Shown in pieces: positions 62,639-64,000 of a stretch of DNA of 64,000 nucleotides. The stretch covers positions 1 through 64,000 of the forward strand of contig CAIXFN010000079.1 of NCBI GenBank assembly GCA_903918755.1, written 5' to 3'. The translations under genes and the position numbers were made by a program. The stretch is from an uncultured Pedosphaera sp. Lineage in GTDB: Bacteria > Verrucomicrobiota > Verrucomicrobiia > Limisphaerales > Pedosphaeraceae. A model generated the notes under the pieces. That model had not been told where the DNA came from and did not search any database. It worked only from the letters and a program-made list of their open reading frames with translations. Within the stretch, counting starts at the first letter, position 1. Each line of letters opens with the position of its first letter.

Positions 62639-64000
62639 GTGAGCGAATCAAACCCTGCGGCATCACCGGCGACCGGAAAAGCCAAACCGGAGCCATCGGC
62701 TTCGACGCAGATGGGGCGCGCTTTTTGCAAGGCTTTGATTGTGCCCATTCTGGTGCTCGCCTTATTCCTCGTCGCGCCGCACTGGTTGAATCAGCATATC
62801 CGGGAGGCCATCCGGAAGAGCCTGGAGGCGAGGCAGACGCTCACTCCGCAAGCCAGCGACCGGCTGGCGAAGATGGATTTTGTGCGGGTTTGCTTTGATC
62901 CGCAGCCCGGAGAGGAAGAGCTCAAGGCTAATTTTGAACGGGCCGGGGTGGCCGGGCAGGCTCGCCGACTGTGGTGGTCGCTGGAAGCGTCGTGGTTGCT
63001 GCTGGGCATTTTGGTGGGTACGGGCGCGGCAATCTGGTTCCTGAACCAACGAGGGAAGCGTTCTGCGGCGGACTTCATGCGCAGTTATTATTGGGGGTGG
63101 CGGCTGGCCATCTTTGCCGCGCTGGCGCAATTGTTTCTCCTGACTCCGCTGATGGCCTACGGTTGTTTTGAGGCCACGGTGTTACTCTCCAACTCGTATT
63201 ATCCCAAGATGATTATTGTGATCGTCCTGGCGGGAGTGGTCGGGATCGTTCGCGGGGTGCAGATTCTGTGCCGCTCTTTGCCGCTGGAATTTACGGAAGC
63301 CATGGCGCGGGATGTTACTCCGGAACAGGCGCCCGCTTTGTGGTCGGCGACACGCGCGGCGGCCGCGCAACTGGGGACCGCGCCGCCGGATCATATTGTC
63401 ATCGGGATGCAGCTGAATTTTTACGTGACCGAATTGGCGGTGAAGCACGGCACGGGGCGCACCACCGGCCGGACGTTGTATTTGTCCTATCCCACGCTCA
63501 AGCAACTGACCAGTGCGGAAGTGCTCGCGATCATTGGCCATGAGTTGGGGCATTTCATCGGGGAAGACACCCGCATGACCCGGGAGTTTTATCCATTGCG
63601 ACTCAAGGTGCACGGCACGATGGTGGCACTGACCCAGGCTACGTTTGTGGGTTGGACGAGCCTGCAGCTGATGAATTTCTTTGCGTGGTGCTTTGGCGTG
63701 ACCGAGCGGGCCTTGTCCCGGCAGCGGGAGTTGCTGGCCGATCAGTGGGCGGCGCGGTTGACTTCGGCGGCGACTTCGGCGCGCGCGCTGGTCAAGTTTC
63801 AGGTGCTCGCAGGGGCCTTTCAGCATGGCCTGAATTCCGCCGTGCGCGAGTCCGGCGGCAACCCGCTGGATTTGCAACTCCAGAAGTACGTGGCAGAACA
63901 TTTTCCCGCCGAATCGCCATTCTGGGGGCAATTGTTTGAGAAAACCATGCCGCATCCGTTGGACACGCATCCGCCCCTGCGCGAGCGACTTGCCGCGCTG
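62639..64000 (+). CDS. M48-family membrane zinc metallopeptidase (partial, runs off the window)
   Basis: From the GTG at 62639, 454 codons stay open to the window edge. There are transmembrane segments near residues 30-50, 120-140, 160-180 and 190-210. The zinc motif IGHELGHFIGEDTRM places His301 and His305, and RQRELLADQWAA about 65 residues later supplies the third ligand Glu. This is the HtpX/Ste24-like M48 arrangement, membrane proteases that degrade or mature membrane proteins. An ATG at 62711 is an alternative start that trims a polar leader. The C-terminus is outside the window. Confidence 0.85.
   Translation, partial: MSESNPAASPATGKAKPEPSASTQMGRAFCKALIVPILVLALFLVAPHWLNQHIREAIRKSLEARQTLTPQASDRLAKMDFVRVCFDPQPGEEELKANFERAGVAGQARRLWWSLEASWLLLGILVGTGAAIWFLNQRGKRSAADFMRSYYWGWRLAIFAALAQLFLLTPLMAYGCFEATVLLSNSYYPKMIIVIVLAGVVGIVRGVQILCRSLPLEFTEAMARDVTPEQAPALWSATRAAAAQLGTAPPDHIVIGMQLNFYVTELAVKHGTGRTTGRTLYLSYPTLKQLTSAEVLAIIGHELGHFIGEDTRMTREFYPLRLKVHGTMVALTQATFVGWTSLQLMNFFAWCFGVTERALSRQRELLADQWAARLTSAATSARALVKFQVLAGAFQHGLNSAVRESGGNPLDLQLQKYVAEHFPAESPFWGQLFEKTMPHPLDTHPPLRERLAAL

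Overview
The window (about 58-60% GC by eye) reads as a chromosome segment of a soil- or freshwater-type Verrucomicrobiota bacterium (Pedosphaera/Limisphaerales-like). The pointers are a PVC-type ThuA/dehydrogenase/cytochrome c fusion, large secreted peptidases, weak Shine-Dalgarno sequences, hpnD/hpnK, GH39 and GH127 enzymes and decayed dispersed repeats in the intergenic gaps. Lineage is inferred from gene content only.

Bases 1-4353 are the head of a chromosomal integron. The first 44 codons of a tyrosine integrase (intI, minus strand) are followed by an attI-like site with a candidate cassette promoter. Seven same-strand cassettes follow, each closed by an attC site, then a broken eighth cassette whose attC has lost its right half. 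The cassette proteins are small and mostly unknown: three membrane or lipoproteins, a TPR protein, a HEPN-type protein with an RN-x3-H motif, and a small beta-rich protein.

Bases 4.5-24 kb hold rtcB, the PVC fusion, a TatD-family hydrolase, an M13 metallopeptidase, a C25 (gingipain-like) peptidase gene split by one in-frame TAG, a PfkB sugar kinase, a membrane protein, an S53 sedolisin, a nucleotidyltransferase/GT2 pair and a Ski2-like helicase. Bases 23.5-32.4 kb are a long minus-strand run: trpB, yicC, gmk, coaC, histidine kinase, NtrC-type regulator, small membrane protein, hpnD, hpnK and a small DMT transporter.

Bases 32.6-38.5 kb are a five-gene plus-strand operon that fits 4-hydroxyproline catabolism: semialdehyde dehydrogenase, Xaa-Pro peptidase, DapA-like deaminase, hydroxyproline epimerase and D-amino acid dehydrogenase. 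It is followed by GH39, L-rhamnose mutarotase and GH127. Because GH127 enzymes include those that strip beta-L-arabinofuranose from hydroxyproline, the whole block could serve the use of plant hydroxyproline-rich glycoproteins (inference).

Bases 45.5-62.1 kb are a tightly packed BREX type 3 operon containing all six core genes (brxF, brxC, pglXI, brxHII, pglZ, brxA) plus five accessory genes in the gaps. These are a PD-(D/E)xK-like nuclease between brxC and pglXI; an AAA ATPase, PIN nuclease and Rnl2-type RNA ligase with overlapping ends between pglXI and brxHII; and a degenerate nuclease-like protein between brxHII and pglZ. The ATPase-PIN-ligase trio is the best candidate for an undescribed system. 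The island lies between two inverted copies of a 30-base repeat (29/30 match). The window ends inside an M48-type membrane peptidase gene. No tRNA, rRNA or CRISPR array was seen.
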